The notes: a model not told the origin generated them from the sequence alone. 64,000 nucleotides of DNA from Mesorhizobium zhangyense (GCF_011045115.1 NZ_JAAKZG010000006.1:327277-391276), one strand, 5' to 3'. Shown: positions 8,721 to 17,675, numbered from the stretch's first letter. Numbers and translations are program-made.

Positions 8721-8890
8721 GGCATGGATTCCCGACACTCTCCGCTTCGCTCACGAGGTCGAGAATGACGAGCTTCATTTTAACGCTTCTGCAACCGGAG
8801 ACGTTGGAGATTAGCAAGCGGCGAAACCGCAACTCGTCATTCTCGACCTCGTGAGCGAGGAACGAGCGGAGAGTGTCGGGAATCCATGCC
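8721..8890. repeat. Long imperfect inverted repeat, arms of about 52 and 58 bases
   Basis: The left arm (8721-8772) starts GGCATGGATTCCCGACACTC; the right arm (8833-8890) is its reverse complement except for a 6-base insertion (GAACGA-like) near 8860. About 60 unrelated bases form the loop. The 341-base gap between gnd and the convergent aldo/keto reductase gene holds nothing else. The structure suggests a non-autonomous mobile palindrome (MITE-like) that could also work as a bidirectional terminator. Confidence 0.85.
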
Positions 8891-8946
8891 TGAACCTGGC
8901 GGACGTGAGAGGCGGTTCGAGCACAGACACCAGAATGCGCCGAAAA

Positions 8947-9996
8947 TTACTTCTTCCGCACCGGCCCTTTCCGCTCGGCCGAGCGGGCCCAGAGATTGAT
9001 GTCGGCCTCGCGGGCGTACTGATCGATCTCGGCAAGCTCGGCATCCGAGAAATCCGGGTTCTTCAGCGCACCGACGCAATCCTCCACCTGCTCCGGCCGG
9101 CTGGCGCCAATCAGCGCAGAAGTCACCCGACCGCCGCGCAGCACCCAGGCAAGCGCCATCTGCGCCAGCGTCTGGCCGCGCTTTTCGGCGATGGCGTTCA
9201 GCGCCTTGATGTTGGCGAGCGCCTTGTCGTTGAGGAATTCCTGGCGCAGCGACTTGCCTTGCGCGGCGCGGCTGTCCTCGGGAATGCCCTTCAGATATTT
9301 CGTCGTCAGCATGCCTTGCGCCAGCGGCGAGAACACGATCGAACCGACGCCGAGCTCGTCCAGCGTGTCGAGCAGCCCGTCTTCCTCGACCCAGCGATTG
9401 AGCATGGAATAGCTCGGCTGGTGGATAAGGCAGGGCGTGCCAAGCTCGCGCAGGATCGCCGCGGCCTCGCGGGTGCGCTGCGAATTGTAGGACGAGATGC
9501 CGACATAGAGCGCCTTGCCCGAGCGCACGGCATGGTCGAGCGCCATCATCGTTTCTTCCAGCGGAGTTTCCGGATCGAAGCGGTGCGAATAGAAGATGTC
9601 GACATAATCGAGCCCCATGCGCTTGAGACTCTGGTCGAGGCTTGCCAGCACATATTTACGGCTGCCCCATTCGCCATACGGCCCCGGCCACATGTCGTAG
9701 CCGGCCTTGCTGGAGATGATCAGCTCGTCACGCAGGCCGGCAAAGTCGGCGCGCAGGATTTCGCCGAAGGCAGTTTCGGCAGAACCGGGCGGCGGACCGT
9801 AATTGTTGGCGAGGTCGAAATGGGTGATGCCGAGGTCGAAGGCCTTGCGGCAGATCGCCTGCTTGGTCTGGTGCGGCGTATCGTTGCCGAAATTGTGCCA
9901 GAGCCCGAGCGAGATCGCCGGCAGCTTCAGGCCGGAGCGGCCGCAGCGGTTGTAGCGCATCGTCTCGTAACGGTTGTCGGCGGGATGCCAGGCCAT
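8947..9996 (-). CDS. Aldo/keto reductase, L-glyceraldehyde 3-phosphate reductase type
   Basis: 349 residues, AKR14-like group (E. coli YghZ/MgrA). The TIM-barrel tetrad is visible: the aspartate and tyrosine in HFDLANNYGPPPGSAE, the lysine in IISSKAGYD, and the histidine in DIFYSHRFDPETPLEE. The N-terminal CGRSGLKLPAISLGLWHNFG is typical of YghZ. The family reduces L-glyceraldehyde 3-phosphate and methylglyoxal with NADPH. ATG at 9996 has GAGGAAA six bases upstream. It follows the sugar operon on the same strand but is separated by a strong hairpin, so read-through is uncertain. Confidence 0.88.
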   Translation of the reverse strand: MAWHPADNRYETMRYNRCGRSGLKLPAISLGLWHNFGNDTPHQTKQAICRKAFDLGITHFDLANNYGPPPGSAETAFGEILRADFAGLRDELIISSKAGYDMWPGPYGEWGSRKYVLASLDQSLKRMGLDYVDIFYSHRFDPETPLEETMMALDHAVRSGKALYVGISSYNSQRTREAAAILRELGTPCLIHQPSYSMLNRWVEEDGLLDTLDELGVGSIVFSPLAQGMLTTKYLKGIPEDSRAAQGKSLRQEFLNDKALANIKALNAIAEKRGQTLAQMALAWVLRGGRVTSALIGASRPEQVEDCVGALKNPDFSDAELAEIDQYAREADINLWARSAERKGPVRKK

Positions 9997-10018
9997 GGTG
10001 ATTTCCTCGAAGAATCTG

Positions 10019-10049
10019 TCGGGAGGGATTTGGATTTGCTCCCTCCCGA
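10019..10049 (-). terminator. Hairpin after the sugar-utilisation operon
   Basis: TCGGGAGGGA and TCCCTCCCGA form a perfect 10-bp stem with an 11-base loop, beginning six bases after the stop of the Gfo/Idh/MocA gene. There is no clear U-tract, so intrinsic termination may be incomplete. Confidence 0.55.
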
Positions 10050-10054
10050 TAGAC

Positions 10055-11197
10055 CTATTTTGTTTTGGCGAGAAGCGCCTTGGCTTCCTTTATGCCGAGT
10101 GCGGCAGGCCGCTCGCAGGTCGTCCGCATGTCAACGAACTTGCCGCTGTCCCCGGATTTCAGGATGCCGGTCATGATGTCGACGACATGCAGCGCGAGGT
10201 CGAGCGAGCAGCGATGCGGCCGTCCCTCCCGGATGGCGATCGCCATATCGGCAAGGCCGGCCGTACGGTAATTGGCCATCGGCCCTTGCGAATGGACTTC
10301 ATTGGCCTTCTGGAAAGGATGGTCCCATTTCGGCAGCTTCTTGGCCGGCTTGCTGCCCTTGGTGTAGCGCAGGTCGCCGCCGAAGAAGTTGGGATCGGGC
10401 ATGTAGAGCGTGCCGTTCTCGCCGTAGAGTTCCATCGGGGCATGGCCGCTGTGCCAGACATCCCAGCTCGCATTGAAGGTGATCACCGCGCCGTTCTCGA
10501 ATTCCAGTAGGGCATGGATGGTCGTCGGCGTCGAGACCGGGATTTTTTCGCCGGCACGCGGCTTGGAACTGATCGTCCGCTCCCTGGCGGGGATCGCGGT
10601 CAGTGCGGCCACCCGCTTCACCGGTCCGATGAGTTGGACCAGGTTGGTGATGTAATAAGGCCCGAGATCGAGGATCGGTCCGCCGCCGGGCAGGAAAAAA
10701 AAGTCCGGGTTGGGATGCCAGTGCTCCATGCCGTGGCTCATGACATGGCAGGTGCCGCTGGTGATCTTGCCGAGCTTGCCGTCGTCGATCATGTGGCGGG
10801 CAAGCTGGTGCGAGCCGCCGAAGAAAGTGTCGGGCGCCGAACCAATGCGCAGCCCCTTCTTTTCGGCCCGCTTCTTCAGGTCGAGCCCTTCCTTGACCGA
10901 AAGCACGAAGGGCTTTTCCGAATAGACATGCTTGCCGGCGTCCAGCACCTGCTTCGACACTTCATAATGCGCTGCCGGAATGGTGAGGTTGACGACGATG
11001 TCGATGTCGTCGGACTTGAGCAATCCGTCGACACTCTCGGCGCGCAGGGAGAACTCCTTGGCGCGCGCCTTTGCCGCTTCTTCGTTTATGTCGGCGCAGG
11101 CGCGCATTTCCATGCCGCGAAACAGCGGCGATAGCTTGAAGTAAGCCTTGGAGATGTTGCCGCAGCCGATGACGCCGATCCCGAGTTTCTTTGCCAT
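10055..11197 (-). CDS. Gfo/Idh/MocA-family NAD(P)-dependent oxidoreductase
   Basis: 380 residues. The N-terminal Rossmann motif is GVIGCGNISKAYF (residues 7-19), and YSEKPF near 93 has the conserved EKP lysine. The C-terminal alpha/beta domain has the GGGPILDLGPYYI segment in which the aspartate and distal histidine-equivalent positions act. Family members oxidise sugars, inositols or glycosides at a ring hydroxyl. It is the last gene of the ABC-transporter operon, 12 bases after the TIM-barrel isomerase gene, with AGGAGA upstream. With that neighbour it probably processes the imported sugar, perhaps through a keto-sugar intermediate (inference). Confidence 0.88.
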   Translation of the reverse strand: MAKKLGIGVIGCGNISKAYFKLSPLFRGMEMRACADINEEAAKARAKEFSLRAESVDGLLKSDDIDIVVNLTIPAAHYEVSKQVLDAGKHVYSEKPFVLSVKEGLDLKKRAEKKGLRIGSAPDTFFGGSHQLARHMIDDGKLGKITSGTCHVMSHGMEHWHPNPDFFFLPGGGPILDLGPYYITNLVQLIGPVKRVAALTAIPARERTISSKPRAGEKIPVSTPTTIHALLEFENGAVITFNASWDVWHSGHAPMELYGENGTLYMPDPNFFGGDLRYTKGSKPAKKLPKWDHPFQKANEVHSQGPMANYRTAGLADMAIAIREGRPHRCSLDLALHVVDIMTGILKSGDSGKFVDMRTTCERPAALGIKEAKALLAKTK

Positions 11198-11209
11198 GAT
11201 CGTCGTCTC

Positions 11210-11956
11210 CTAGAAGCTCTTGGCGGCTTCAAGCGAGCGCCGGGCGAAGCGTTCGAAATTGTTCGGATTGTCCTGTTCCATGATGAAGTATTTCGCCGGC
11301 GTCCGGTCGCGCAGCACGGCGGTCAGCGCCCTCCAGTCGATCGTGCCGTGGCCGACATCCGACCAGCCGTCTTCGTCCAGCCCCTCGCCGCTGCGGGCAA
11401 TATCCTTCACATGCACAGCAATGATGCGCGAGCCGTATTTCTCGATCCAGGCCATGGGATCGGCACCGCCGCGAACGATCCAGGCGATGTCGGCCTCCCA
11501 GCCGATATCGGGAGCCGCTTCGAGAATATGCGTCAGTGGCACCGAGCCGTCGGACAGGGCCGCGAATTCGAAATCGTGATTGTGCCAGGCGAAACCGAAG
11601 CCGGCCTTCCTGGCCTTATCGCTAACCGCAGCCAGGCGCTTGCCGAATGCCTGCCAGCCGGCGCTGTCGGTCGGACGCTGCTCGGCCACCAGATAGGGAC
11701 AAACCAGAACCTTCATGCCGAGCGCCGTTGCGATTTTTTCCGCGGCTGCGAAATCGTTCTCCAGCATGTCGATGGAAAAATGCCCGGTCGGCATGGCAAG
11801 GCCGTTCTTGTCGAGCTCGGCGCGCAGGCCGGCCGGATCGTCATAGACGCCGCCAAAGCCTTCGACTTCCCGGTAGCCGATCCAGCCGAGTGTTTTGACG
11901 ACATCGTTCCAGGGCTGAAAATTGCGGGCGCTGTAAAGTTGAAATGACCAGTTCAT
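11210..11956 (-). CDS. Sugar phosphate isomerase/epimerase-like TIM-barrel protein
   Basis: 248 residues from ATG at 11956; longer in-frame readings enter the ATPase gene and were rejected. The AP endonuclease family 2 / xylose isomerase-like barrel is indicated by FQLYSARNFQPW at the N-terminus, GYREVEGFGGV (metal glutamate), FGFAWHNHDFEF (HNHDFE metal site, near 125-136), WEADIAWIVRGG and RIIAVHVKDI, and EQDN near the C-terminus. Relatives isomerise or epimerise sugars, keto-sugars or inosose. It is the fifth gene of the transporter operon and directly precedes the Gfo/Idh/MocA dehydrogenase, a very common pairing in glycoside and inositol-type catabolism. Confidence 0.86.
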   Translation of the reverse strand: MNWSFQLYSARNFQPWNDVVKTLGWIGYREVEGFGGVYDDPAGLRAELDKNGLAMPTGHFSIDMLENDFAAAEKIATALGMKVLVCPYLVAEQRPTDSAGWQAFGKRLAAVSDKARKAGFGFAWHNHDFEFAALSDGSVPLTHILEAAPDIGWEADIAWIVRGGADPMAWIEKYGSRIIAVHVKDIARSGEGLDEDGWSDVGHGTIDWRALTAVLRDRTPAKYFIMEQDNPNNFERFARRSLEAAKSF

Positions 11957-11985
11957 GCCGATTGTCCGTGTTTGATGTTGGGAGT

Positions 11986-13089
11986 TCAGATGCGGTTTCC
12001 GGTGGGAGCGTCGAACAGCGAAGCGCGCGCCGGGTCGAAGCCGACGATCACACGGTCGCCGACTTTCAGGGGCTTTTCCGCCTCGGCGCGGAATGTGAGA
12101 TTGCTGCCGCCAAGCTTGGTCCAGACGAGCATGTCGGAGCCCATCGGTTCGATGATCTCGACCTCGATTTCGCGGGAGAAAGGCAGTGCCGCCGCCTGCT
12201 CGCCATGGGCGATATGCTCGGGCCTGATGCCGAATATGCAAGCGCCGGTGGCGGCACTGGATTTGTCGAAGGCATAGCGGTCGAGCGGCACCGAAACACC
12301 GTCCGCCTTGAAGTGTGGCTTCTCGCCGCCTTCGAGCTGGCCACTTATGAAATTCATGCTCGGAGAACCAAGGAAATCGGCGACGAAGCGATTGACCGGA
12401 CGATTGTATATCGCCTGCGGCGCGTCAAGCTGCTGGATGACGCCACCCTTCATCACGGCGATGCGGTCGGCGAGCGTCAGCGCCTCGATCTGGTCGTGGG
12501 TGACATAGATCATGGTGTTGGCAAGCCGCTGATGCAGGCGCTTGATCTCGACGCGCAGTTCCGAGCGCAGCTTGGCATCGAGATTGGACAACGGCTCGTC
12601 GAACAGGAACACATCTACGTCACGCACCAGCGCCCGGCCGATGGCGACACGCTGGCGCTGGCCGCCGGAGAGCGCGGAAGGCTTTCGTTTCAGCAACGGT
12701 TCGATCTGCAATATTTCCGAAGCCCGCGCGATGCGCTTGGCGATCTCGTCCTTTGGCAGTCCGGCCGTCTTCAGGCCGAACGAAAGATTTCCCTCGACAG
12801 TCATCTGCGGGTAGAGCGCATAGGACTGGAACACCATGCCGATGCCGCGGTCTTTCGGCTCTTCCCAGGTAACGTTCTTGCCGTTGATGAAGATCTGTCC
12901 GTCAGAAATATCGAGCAGGCCGGCGATGCAGTTGAGCAAGGTCGACTTGCCGCAACCGGACGGCCCGAGCAGCACCAGGAACTCGCCTTCGGCGATGTCG
13001 AGGTTCAGCGCCTGAAGCACCTGCACGTTGCCGAAATTGAGCGACAGATCCTTGATCGAGACGCTGGGCTTGCCTGCCGCCATAACCAT
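11986..13089 (-). CDS. ABC transporter ATP-binding protein, MalK/UgpC type
   Basis: 367 residues. Walker A GPSGCGKS is at 42-49, the Q-loop is in MVFQSYALYPQMTV, the signature is LSGGQRQRVAIGRAL, Walker B is VFLFDEPLSNLD, and the switch histidine is in YVTHDQIEAL. The last 130 residues form the TOBE/regulatory domain (FGIRPEHIAHG). Its ATG at 13089 shares one base with the TGA of the upstream permease (TGATG), so translation is coupled. It energises the two permeases upstream; the C-terminal domain is the MalK kind that in some species also serves other sugar permeases. Confidence 0.95.
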   Translation of the reverse strand: MVMAAGKPSVSIKDLSLNFGNVQVLQALNLDIAEGEFLVLLGPSGCGKSTLLNCIAGLLDISDGQIFINGKNVTWEEPKDRGIGMVFQSYALYPQMTVEGNLSFGLKTAGLPKDEIAKRIARASEILQIEPLLKRKPSALSGGQRQRVAIGRALVRDVDVFLFDEPLSNLDAKLRSELRVEIKRLHQRLANTMIYVTHDQIEALTLADRIAVMKGGVIQQLDAPQAIYNRPVNRFVADFLGSPSMNFISGQLEGGEKPHFKADGVSVPLDRYAFDKSSAATGACIFGIRPEHIAHGEQAAALPFSREIEVEIIEPMGSDMLVWTKLGGSNLTFRAEAEKPLKVGDRVIVGFDPARASLFDAPTGNRI

Positions 13090-14024
13090 CAACCCTTGAC
13101 CGCGCCAGCGGCGATGCCGCGCACGAACAGCTTGCCGGAAGCGAAGTAGACGATCAGCGGCACAAGGCCGGTCAGGATGGTTGCGGCCATGTTGACGTTG
13201 TACTCCTTCACGCCTTGCACTGAATTGACGATGTTGTTGAGCTGTACGGTCATCGGATAGGTGTCCGGCCGCGTGTAGACGACGCCGAAGAGAAAATCGT
13301 TCCAGATGCCGGTGACCTGCAGGATGATCGCGACGACGAAGATCGGCAGCGACATAGGCAGCATGATGCGGAAGTAGATGCCCCAGAAACCTGCCCCGTC
13401 GACGCGGGCTGCCTTGAACAGCTCTTCGGGAACGGAGGTAAAGTAATTGCGGAAAAGCAGCGTCAGGATCGGCATGCCGAAGATGGAATGAACGATGACG
13501 AGACCCCACAGGCTGCCATAGAGGCCGATTTCCCTGAGCAGTATGACGATCGGGTAGATCATCACCTGATAGGGGATGAAGGCGCCGACGATGAGGATGG
13601 TGAAGAAGAGATCGGCGCCCTTGAAGCGCCAGTTGGCGAGCGCGTAGCCGTTGATCGAGGCGAGCGCGATCGACAGGATTACCGACGGCACGGTGATGCG
13701 CACCGAGTTCCAGAAGCCGCGCGAAAGGCCGTCGCAATTGAGGCCGGTGCAGGCCTGCGACCAGGCCTTTACCCAGGGCTCGAAAGTGATCTCCACCGGC
13801 GGCGAGAAGATGTTGCCGAGGCGGATTTCCGGCATGCCCTTCAGCGACGTTACGACCATCACATAGAGCGGCAGCAGGTAATAGACCGCCACCACGATGA
13901 GCGTGCCGTAGAGAAAGATGTTGCGGCGGGAAAAGGTTTTTCGCGGCTTTGCTCCGCGCGGCCCGGTTTCGATCCGGGTTGCGGTTGCGGCGGGCGCCAT
14001 GTCGAGGGTTGCCGTATCAGCCAC
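13089..14024 (-). CDS. Sugar ABC transporter permease, MalG type
   Basis: 311 residues with six predicted membrane segments, the first at about 36-56. The ATPase-coupling EAA loop is EELFKAARVDGAGFWGIYFR. The long periplasmic stretch with CTGLNCDGLSRGFWNS and the INGYALANWRFKG segment are seen in glucose/mannose-type (GtsC-like) permeases. The start at 14024 lies inside the 3' end of the other permease gene (8-base overlap), showing tight coupling. Confidence 0.93.
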   Translation of the reverse strand: MADTATLDMAPAATATRIETGPRGAKPRKTFSRRNIFLYGTLIVVAVYYLLPLYVMVVTSLKGMPEIRLGNIFSPPVEITFEPWVKAWSQACTGLNCDGLSRGFWNSVRITVPSVILSIALASINGYALANWRFKGADLFFTILIVGAFIPYQVMIYPIVILLREIGLYGSLWGLVIVHSIFGMPILTLLFRNYFTSVPEELFKAARVDGAGFWGIYFRIMLPMSLPIFVVAIILQVTGIWNDFLFGVVYTRPDTYPMTVQLNNIVNSVQGVKEYNVNMAATILTGLVPLIVYFASGKLFVRGIAAGAVKG

Positions 14025-14916
14025 GCCGCGCCCTCCCGAATTCGAGATAGGCCCATGGCACGACGACGATGATCACACTGAGCAGCATCATGGTCGAGGC
14101 GGCAAAGCCCTGGCCGAGATTCTGGGCGAAGAACATGTAGTCGTAGACATATTTCGCCGGCACTTCGGAAGCGATGCCGGGGCCACCGCTGGTCTGCGCG
14201 ACGACGAGATCGTAGACCTTGATGATGCCAGAGGCGATGATGACGATGGTGGTGATGAAGACGGGCCGCATCATCGGAATGACGATGAAGAGATAGGTCT
14301 TCCACATAGGGATGCCGTCGACGCGCGCCGCCTTCCAGATGTCCTCGTCGATGCCGCGCAGGCCCGCCAGCATCAGGCACATGACAAGGCCGGTGCCTTG
14401 CCAGAGTGCCGCGATCAGGATGCCGTAGATGACGATGCTGGCATCATAGAGCGGGTTGAAGGTGAAGCTTTCCCAACCCAGCCCGCGCACCACGGCCTGC
14501 ACGCCGAAATCCGGGTTAAGCAGCCATTGCCAGACCAGCCCGGTGACGATGAAGGACAAGGCAAAGGGATAAAGGAAGATGGTGCGGAACGTGTCCTCGA
14601 AGCGAATCTTCTGGTCGAGCAGGGCCGCAAGCAGAAAGCCGATCGCCAGCGAGAAGATGAGCGAGAGCACGCCGTAGATTGCAAGATTCTCGACGGCCAC
14701 GCCCCAGCGTGGTGCCGCCCAGAGCCGGTAATACTGGTCGAGCCCGACGAAGCTGAAGCGCGGCAGAAGCTTCGAATTGGTGAAGGAATAAAGCACGGTC
14801 CAGGCGGTGCCGCCGGCGAAGACCACGACCGCCGTAAGGATCATCGGTACGGAGGCGATCTTGGCGCTCAGGTTCCTGAACAGCTGGCTGGGGCGCTTGG
14901 GATAGGTTTCGCTCAC
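14017..14916 (-). CDS. Sugar ABC transporter permease, MalF type
   Basis: 299 residues from GTG at 14916, chosen because AAGGA lies eight bases upstream; a GTG at 14949 would add 11 residues but has no ribosome site. Six membrane segments are visible, the first at about residues 22-45, and the EAA loop reads EDIWKAARVDGIPMWKTYLF. WTVLYSFTNSKLLPRFSFVGLDQYYRLW near the N-terminus is typical of the family. It forms the membrane channel with the MalG-type partner downstream. Confidence 0.93.
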   Translation of the reverse strand: MSETYPKRPSQLFRNLSAKIASVPMILTAVVVFAGGTAWTVLYSFTNSKLLPRFSFVGLDQYYRLWAAPRWGVAVENLAIYGVLSLIFSLAIGFLLAALLDQKIRFEDTFRTIFLYPFALSFIVTGLVWQWLLNPDFGVQAVVRGLGWESFTFNPLYDASIVIYGILIAALWQGTGLVMCLMLAGLRGIDEDIWKAARVDGIPMWKTYLFIVIPMMRPVFITTIVIIASGIIKVYDLVVAQTSGGPGIASEVPAKYVYDYMFFAQNLGQGFAASTMMLLSVIIVVVPWAYLEFGRARRG

Positions 14917-14991
14917 AGCAATCCTTTTGGATATGAGGCCGGAACACACCGGCCCGTTCAGACGGGCCGGTGTGCAGTATCGGCAGCAAGA

Positions 14992-16230
14992 TCAGTCGGC
15001 GCTCGAGACGATGTCGGCAAAACGCTTCTGGGCGTCTTCGACGGTCAGGCCCTGATTGGAGAAGAACTCGGAGAAGAGATCCTCCTTCTGCTTCTGGGTG
15101 TCCTGCGACATGAGCTGGTCGGTCCAGGGCATGACATTGCCCTTGGCCAGGATGTCGAGGCCTTTCTTCATGCAGTCATTGGCGGCGTTCAGGTCGACGT
15201 CGCCACGTACCGGCAGCGAGCCTTTCTTGAGGTTGAACGCAACCTGCGTCTTGGGATCGAGAAGCGTCGTCGCCAGCGCTTCCTGCGCCTTGGACTTGGC
15301 TTCGTCCTTCAGCAGCGGGAAATAGAAAGCGTCGCCGCCGGTCGCGATCATCGGATTGAGGCCGAGCCCGGGCAGGCAGGAATAATCCTTGCCGGCCACC
15401 TTTCCGGCAACCTGGAACTCGCCCTGCGCCCAGTCACCCATGATCTGGCCGCCGGCCTTGCCGGTGATGACCATGTTGGTGGCCTGGTTCCAGTCCTGCA
15501 CATTGGTGCCCTTCGACATTTTGCGGGCGTCGTCGGCGGCCTTGAAGACCTTGCCGATCTCTGGCCCGGCGGCAAACGCCGCATCCTTGTCCTGATAGAC
15601 TTTCAGGAAAGTGTCCTTGCCGCCAACTGCGGCGAGCAGAACGTCGAACGCGCCGGATGCCTGCCAGGGCTGGCCGCCGACTGCCAGCGGCACGATGCCG
15701 GCTTTCTCGAGGGCGGGAGCAGCAGCCACGAACTCGTTCCAGTCCTTCGGCACGGCGACGCCGGCCTTCTCGAAGGCTTCGTTGGACAGCCACAGCCATT
15801 GCCATGAATGGATGTTGACCGGCACGCAGTAAATCTTGCCGTCGATGGTGCAGCTGTCGAGCAGGCTCTTCGGCCGAACGATCTCGGTCCATTTTTCCTT
15901 GGTGGCGATGTCGGTCAGGTCGCGCATAAGCCCGGCCTGCACGAGCTCCTCGGCCTGGCGGCCGTGGTTGAACTGGGTGGCGCCCATCGGATCGCCGCCA
16001 GTAATACGGCTGATCATGATCGGGCGGGCGGTGCCGCCGGAACCGGCAATGGCGCCGTCGACCCAGTGATTGCCCGTCGCGTCGAAGGCCTTGGCGAGCT
16101 CGCCAACCGCGGCTGCTTCGCCGCCGGAGGTCCACCAATGCGTTACTTCAAGATCGGTCGCCGAAGCGGCGGCGGCAGTCATGAATGCAACCCCAGCTGC
16201 AAGCGCAGCGGTCGTGAGACAATAACGCAT
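14992..16230 (-). CDS. Extracellular sugar-binding protein of an ABC transporter, glucose/mannose (GtsA) type
   Basis: 412 residues from ATG at 16230, with GGAGG seven bases upstream. Residues 1-24 are a signal peptide ending in AAASA before TDLEV, so the protein is periplasmic. The mature N-terminus EVTHWWTSGGEAAAV and the NFNHGRQ-like segment QFNHGRQAEEL are hallmarks of the GtsA-type glucose/mannose-binding proteins. It is the first gene of a six-gene operon (binding protein, two permeases, ATPase, isomerase-like, dehydrogenase) and the operator CTGAAACGTTACAG lies 20 bases upstream. The substrate is a hexose or hexose derivative by similarity, not proven by sequence. Confidence 0.92.
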   Translation of the reverse strand: MRYCLTTAALAAGVAFMTAAAASATDLEVTHWWTSGGEAAAVGELAKAFDATGNHWVDGAIAGSGGTARPIMISRITGGDPMGATQFNHGRQAEELVQAGLMRDLTDIATKEKWTEIVRPKSLLDSCTIDGKIYCVPVNIHSWQWLWLSNEAFEKAGVAVPKDWNEFVAAAPALEKAGIVPLAVGGQPWQASGAFDVLLAAVGGKDTFLKVYQDKDAAFAAGPEIGKVFKAADDARKMSKGTNVQDWNQATNMVITGKAGGQIMGDWAQGEFQVAGKVAGKDYSCLPGLGLNPMIATGGDAFYFPLLKDEAKSKAQEALATTLLDPKTQVAFNLKKGSLPVRGDVDLNAANDCMKKGLDILAKGNVMPWTDQLMSQDTQKQKEDLFSEFFSNQGLTVEDAQKRFADIVSSAD

Positions 16231-16249
16231 CGTCACTCCTCCCTGAAAT

Positions 16250-16263
16250 CTGAAACGTTACAG
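16250..16263. promoter_or_regulatory. LacI-type operator before the sugar transporter operon
   Basis: CTGAAACGTTACAG, a near-perfect palindrome (CTG-A-AACGTT-A-CAG) with the central AACGTT typical of LacI-family operators. It sits just upstream of the binding-protein ribosome site. The identical 14 bases recur at 16535-16548 in front of the regulator gene. Confidence 0.75.
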
Positions 16264-16534
16264 CCCGGCACGCTATGCGAAGAAAAATGACTTCGCAACA
16301 GAAGAGTGGCCTGTCGCCATGATTTTTTCGCGCCCCGAATAAATATCACGCAGCGCCAAGCCTGGATCGCAGGCGCAAAAATCCGTGCTGCATTGCAATA
16401 AATCAGCAGAAATTTGCGTTAAAAATCAAGGTTTCGATTATTCCCTTCACCGATAGCCGGCTAGTCTTCCGATGCGCAGCGCGGCCAACCTCAACCCACA
16501 GTTCAGGGGCAATCGATTTCGCACCGCACAATTT

Positions 16535-16548
16535 CTGAAACGTTACAG
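16535..16548. promoter_or_regulatory. LacI-type operator before the lacI-like regulator gene
   Basis: Second exact copy of CTGAAACGTTACAG, 77 bases before the regulator start. The copies are 285 bases apart in the 395-base divergent region, which otherwise holds AT-rich promoter-like sequence and no gene. Spacing would allow repression of both promoters, with or without looping. Confidence 0.75.
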
Positions 16549-16625
16549 GTATTGCGGGAAACACTTGCAAGGTCCAATGTTAGAGTGCGATATGCGGTCA
16601 CTCTGGGGAGCCGCAGGCAACGGCA

Positions 16626-17675
16626 ATGAATGACAGACCACAAACCGACGATCCGGCAGGCCCGGCCTCTTCCAGAACGGACGAGCGGCCGACGCTGAAG
16701 ACGATCGCCTTCATGACCGGGCTCGGCGTCACCACGGTTTCGCGCGCCTTGAAGGATGCGCCGGAAATCGGCGTGGAGACGCGCAAGCGCGTCCAGCTCG
16801 TCGCCCGCCAGGTCGGCTACCGCCCGAACCGCGCCGGCGTCAGGCTGCGCACCGGCAAGACCAACGTCATCAGCCTGGTGCTCAACACCGAGGAGCAGGT
16901 TGGCGGCTTCGTCTCCGACATGATCTACGGCATTTCCGAGCATCTGGCGCAGACGCCCTACCACTTCATCGTCACGCCCTATTCGCGCACCAACGATCCG
17001 CTGGAGCCGGTGCGCTACGTGCTCGAGACAGGCTCGGCCGACGGCATCATCATCTCACGCACCGAGCCCAACGATGCCCGCGTGCGCTACATGGTCGAGC
17101 ACGGCTTTCCCTTCACCACCCATGGCCGCACCCATATGGGGATCGAGCATCCGTTCCACGACTTCGACAATCGCGCCTATGCCGTTCAGGCCGTGCGCAA
17201 GCTGAAGGCGCTGGGACGCAAGCGCATCACGCTGCTCGCTCCGACGCCCAACCTCAGCTATTACCGGCACATGCGCGAAGGCTTTCTGGCAGCTTTGGCC
17301 GAATGCGAGCTGGACGAGATTTCCTTCGGTACGGCCAATCTGGATCAGTCGATCGACGAAATCCGCGAGCACACCAGGGAACTGATGCGCCGGCGCACGC
17401 CGCCCGACGGCATCGTCAGCGGCAGCGGCGCGGCGACCTTCGCCCTGGTCGCCGGCACGGAAGATGCAGGGCTTGCGGTCGGCGCCGATGTCGACATCGT
17501 CTCGAAGCAGTCTTCGAAGCTGCTGCATCTGCTGCGGCCGAAGATCTACGTCGTCAACGAAGACGTCCGGCTCGCCGGCCGCGAACTGGCGCGCTCCGTC
17601 ATCGGGGCGATCGACCGCAGGGCGGTGAGTTCATTGCAGAGCCTCAGCGTGCCGGAGGCCGTGGAAACCTGCTGA
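16626..17675 (+). CDS. LacI-family transcriptional regulator of the adjacent sugar operon
   Basis: 349 residues. The N-terminal helix-turn-helix and hinge read LKTIAFMTGLGVTTVSRALK followed by RKRVQLVARQVGYRPNRAG (about residues 24-75). The rest is a periplasmic-binding-protein-like ligand domain (VISLVLNTEEQVGGF, ADGIIISRTEPND, RKRITLLAPTP). It is transcribed divergently from the ABC operon, and the same 14-base palindrome lies upstream of both, so it most likely represses the operon and itself and is released by the imported sugar or a product of it (inference). Of the same general type as AglR-like rhizobial regulators, but not identifiable further. Confidence 0.92.
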   Translation: MNDRPQTDDPAGPASSRTDERPTLKTIAFMTGLGVTTVSRALKDAPEIGVETRKRVQLVARQVGYRPNRAGVRLRTGKTNVISLVLNTEEQVGGFVSDMIYGISEHLAQTPYHFIVTPYSRTNDPLEPVRYVLETGSADGIIISRTEPNDARVRYMVEHGFPFTTHGRTHMGIEHPFHDFDNRAYAVQAVRKLKALGRKRITLLAPTPNLSYYRHMREGFLAALAECELDEISFGTANLDQSIDEIREHTRELMRRRTPPDGIVSGSGAATFALVAGTEDAGLAVGADVDIVSKQSSKLLHLLRPKIYVVNEDVRLAGRELARSVIGAIDRRAVSSLQSLSVPEAVETC

